A stretch of DNA of 7,784 nt from JALZAA01 sp046727755. Its GTDB lineage: Bacteria > Actinomycetota > Acidimicrobiia > IMCC26256 > JACDBD01. This document shows, piece by piece, positions 6,626-7,784 of this stretch. The position numbers and the translations under genes were made by a program. Numbering within the stretch: position 1 is the first letter of the stretch; the number at the start of each line of letters is the position of its first letter. The stretch covers positions 1 to 7,784 of the forward strand of contig JBKPDG010000104.1 of NCBI GenBank assembly GCA_046727755.1, written 5' to 3'. A model generated the notes under the pieces. It ran no database searches and was not told the origin of the DNA. It worked only from the letters and a program-made list of their open reading frames with translations.

Positions 6626-7105
6626 ATCGGCACCAAGAGCATTCGCTATACCGATAACGACGTGCGGCGCGCAGTGGCAGCGTCGAAGACGATCGCGGGC
6701 GCGTTACGACATCTTGGCCTAGTGCCTGCCGGAGGCAACTACCGCACGTTGAAAGCTCAAATCCGCAAACTCGAGCTCGATACAAGCCACTTCGTCGGGC
6801 AGGCGTGGAGCCGAGGAACGCGACGCACCGATGGGCCCCGCCGCCCACTCGAGGAGCTCCTCAAGGTGGGTGTATGGCATCAGAGTCACAATCTCAAGAC
6901 GCGGCTGATTCGCGCCGGAATCAAGGGCGCGTTCTGTGAGGACTGCGGTCTCGCGGCGTGGAGTGGGAAGCCCATTCCGCTCGAGCTCCACCACGTAAAT
7001 GGAGATTCGACCGACAACCGGATCGAGAACATCCGTATCCTGTGCCCGAACTGCCACGCTCAGACTCCGACGTACCGGGGCAAGAACATCGGTAGTTCAG
7101 TGTGA
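6626..7105 (+). CDS. HNH endonuclease-type protein with unusual start
   Basis: The protein has an N-terminal helical recognition-like region (VRRAVAASKTIAGALRHLGL), a GGNYRTLKAQIRKLELDTSHF element, and a C-terminal HNH zinc/metal domain. That domain has CEDC, then PLELHHVNGD (the two His at the core), DNRIENIRILCPNCHAQT, and the second CxxC pair in CPNC. This is a standard ββα-metal nuclease layout, and I recognise it as a type common in actinobacteria and their phages. With the GTG at 6662 it has 147 residues. The frame upstream still reads like the family's N-terminus (IRYTDNDVRRAV), so the true start is more likely near ATC 6626, giving 159 residues. GC content by hand count is 57-62% per row, below the minus-strand genes, which suggests transfer. 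The stop is one base before a tRNA-like gene. The target is unknown. Confidence 0.85.
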   Translation: MGTKSIRYTDNDVRRAVAASKTIAGALRHLGLVPAGGNYRTLKAQIRKLELDTSHFVGQAWSRGTRRTDGPRRPLEELLKVGVWHQSHNLKTRLIRAGIKGAFCEDCGLAAWSGKPIPLELHHVNGDSTDNRIENIRILCPNCHAQTPTYRGKNIGSSV

Positions 7106-7106
7106 C

Positions 7107-7180
7107 GCCCCCGTATCCCAATTGGCAGAGGACAGCGTCCTAAACACGCTTCAGTGTGGGTTCGACCCCCACCGGGGGCA
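7107..7180 (+). tRNA. tRNA-like gene, apparent anticodon UAA (Leu), atypical
   Basis: The segment folds as a full cloverleaf. The 7-bp acceptor stem pairs 7107-7113 with 7173-7179 without mismatch, and the discriminator is A7180. The D-arm is a 3-bp stem (7116-7118 with 7130-7132) around the 11-base loop CAATTGGCAGA, as in tRNA-Leu. The 5-bp anticodon stem pairs 7134-7138 with 7146-7150, with loop CCTAAAC and thus UAA at 34-36. A 5-base variable loop follows (7151-7155). The T-arm is GTGGG/CCCAC with loop TTCGACC. CCA is not encoded (CCG follows). Two features are atypical: C at position 33, where U is nearly universal, and the short variable loop, whereas bacterial tRNA-Leu has a long arm. 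It could be a specialised, decoy or decaying tRNA. Its 5' end is one base after the HNH stop, so it should be cut from the shared transcript. Confidence 0.75.
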
Positions 7181-7197
7181 CCGCAGCGAGCTGGAAA

Positions 7198-7214
7198 TGA
7201 GTAGCCGCTACTCA
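7198..7214. promoter_or_regulatory. 17-base palindrome, possible operator
   Basis: TGAGTAGC and GCTACTCA flank a single C, forming a perfect 8-bp inverted repeat. It lies 18 bases after the tRNA-like gene and 58 bases before the secreted-protein start, a usual place for a repressor or activator site. As RNA it would form a 6-bp stem with a 5-base loop, but no T-run follows, so termination is less likely. The binding protein is unknown. Confidence 0.4.
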
Positions 7215-7260
7215 GGTCAGCGCAGGCCTGATCCCGTCATCCTCTGGACGTCCTCGAGCA

Positions 7261-7265
7261 GGGAG
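7261..7265 (+). promoter_or_regulatory. SD for the secreted-protein gene
   Basis: GGGAG lies 7 bases before ATG 7273, a normal spacing. It supports that start and is one of the few clear SD sequences in the window. Confidence 0.6.
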
Positions 7266-7272
7266 TCCAGGA

Positions 7273-7695
7273 ATGCGCAACCTCGTCCTCGTCCTGAGCG
7301 TCGCCGCCGTTTCGGCCACGGGAGTCACGCTGGCGGCCACACCGGCAGGTGCCGCCGCGCCGGCGCCGGCCCAGAGCAAGGTCTGCAAGCTGTTGACCGG
7401 CATCACGATCGATCCGTCAGCCGATCCGACGGCGACGGGCGGGCGCGAGAACGCAAAGAAGTACAGCACGGCGTTGAGCAAGGCGGCGAAGAAGGCCAAG
7501 GGCGACATCAAGAGCACACTCAAGACGCTCGCCAGCTATTACAAGGCGATCGCCAACAACAACACGGAGGCGATCCAAGCCAAGGCCCAGAACTTCGCCC
7601 AGGCCACGAGAAAGTACGCGAGTTACATCGTCCAGAACTGCGTGAGCGAGAACCTGCCCGGCGGCGTCACGATCCCGAAGCTCCCCGGCCAGTAA
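7273..7695 (+). CDS. Small secreted helical protein with two cysteines
   Basis: A 140-residue protein with a clear Sec signal peptide: MRN, then a hydrophobic core (LVLVLSVAAVSATGVTLAA), then an Ala-rich region with a likely cleavage site around residues 26-29 (PAGAAAP). The mature part is basic and mostly helical. Residues 57-95 are rich in Lys and Ala (YSTALSKAAKKAKGDIKSTL), and 96-121 form another helix (TEAIQAKAQNFAQATRKYAS). Cys38, near the mature start, and Cys123, near the end of the helices, could form a disulfide that clamps the bundle. There is no lipobox and no C-terminal anchor, so it is probably released. I do not recognise a family. Codons use more A than the operon genes, partly because of the many Lys and Asn. 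It has its own SD and lies 92 bases after the tRNA-like gene. Confidence 0.82.
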   Translation: MRNLVLVLSVAAVSATGVTLAATPAGAAAPAPAQSKVCKLLTGITIDPSADPTATGGRENAKKYSTALSKAAKKAKGDIKSTLKTLASYYKAIANNNTEAIQAKAQNFAQATRKYASYIVQNCVSENLPGGVTIPKLPGQ

Positions 7696-7699
7696 CCGG

Positions 7700-7784
7700 T
7701 CAGCCCTCGGGCGCGCCCGCGGGCGCGGGAACCGAGGCCGGCGCCTGGGCCGGTGGCGGTGCGGGCGCGGGCGCGGGCGCGGGG
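7700..7784 (-). CDS. C-terminal tail of a Pro/Ala-rich protein (partial)
   Basis: On the minus strand a frame is open from the window edge to TGA at 7700-7702. It gives 27 residues that alternate Pro and Ala, then SVPAPAGAPEG. Such PA-rich tails are common in actinobacterial cell-envelope or secreted proteins. The gene would be convergent with the secreted-protein gene, with 4 bases between the stops. The low complexity and short length make this uncertain; the stretch could be non-coding GC-rich sequence. Confidence 0.4.
   Translation of the reverse strand, partial: PAPAPAPAPPPAQAPASVPAPAGAPEG
7705..7737. terminator. GC-rich hairpin between convergent stops, possible terminator
   Basis: CCTCGG (7705-7710) pairs with CCGAGG (7732-7737), and the interior contains a perfect 16-base palindrome (7712-7727). 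The hairpin starts 9 bases after the secreted-protein stop. No T-run follows on either side, so if it terminates it does so without a U-tract. It overlaps the presumed tail of the minus-strand gene, so the symmetry may only reflect GC-biased Pro/Ala codons. Confidence 0.3.
7761..7784. repeat. Short GGGCGC tandem repeat at window edge
   Basis: About three to four copies of the hexamer GGGCGC run to the window end. On the minus strand each copy encodes Pro-Ala, so it is best explained as the dipeptide repeat of the partial minus-strand protein. It continues beyond the window. Confidence 0.5.

Noticed and set aside
7132..7148. Reading the tRNA as tRNA-Arg with anticodon CCU (keeping U33)
   Set aside because: Placing CCU at 34-36 moves the anticodon stem to ACAGC against ACACG, which does not pair. 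The AGCGT/ACGCT stem with UAA is perfect, so the C33 reading is preferred.
7198..7214. The palindrome as an intrinsic terminator of the tRNA transcript
   Set aside because: The RNA stem would be only 6 bp with no T-run after it. An operator-like role is more plausible.
1..7784. CRISPR array, insertion sequence, transposase or integrase
   Set aside because: No spaced direct repeats, no paired terminal inverted repeats and no transposase or integrase motifs were seen on either strand.

Overview
The window is GC-rich DNA, roughly 70% by eye and falling to about 55-62% in its last 1.2 kb. It is densely packed, with many GTG starts and little SD-like sequence in front of most genes. The gene content (a GalE2-like epimerase next to an acyltransferase, a secreted small protein with an Ala-rich signal peptide, an actinobacterial-style HNH protein) points to an actinobacterium (Actinomycetota). 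A lineage such as Acidimicrobiia is possible but cannot be shown from this sequence alone.

Left edge (1-244, + strand): the last 80 residues of a probably exported Cys-pair protein, convergent with the block that follows.

Main block (251-6134, all - strand): reading in the direction of transcription, a DUF72/YecE-like protein, a DinF-type MATE exporter, a PlsC-like acyltransferase with an HX6D motif, an extended-SDR epimerase/reductase lacking YxxxK, a crotonase-fold protein lacking both catalytic glutamates, and a broken ferritin-like/DUF362 gene. Gaps are 10, 47, 4 and 6 bases, then a 4-base ATGA overlap, so this looks like one operon. The acyltransferase/epimerase/crotonase trio suggests work on lipids or acyl-CoA, but the substrates are not visible. 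The last gene changes reading frame at about 880-910. It joins half of a ferritin-like fold to half of a DUF362 domain, so it looks like an internal deletion or a damaged gene.

Right part (6300-7695, + strand): a small conserved-looking unknown protein, then an HNH nuclease gene with no ordinary start codon where its N-terminus should begin, then, one base after the HNH stop, a tRNA-like gene. That tRNA folds as a complete cloverleaf. It combines a leucine-type D-arm (3-bp stem, 11-base loop), discriminator A and apparent anticodon UAA with a short 5-base variable loop and C instead of U at position 33. The HNH-tRNA pair is the most unusual thing in the window. A 17-base palindrome and a gene for a small secreted helical protein with two cysteines follow.

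Right edge (7700-7784, - strand): the apparent C-terminal tail of a Pro/Ala-rich protein, convergent with the secreted protein, with a GC-rich hairpin at the junction.
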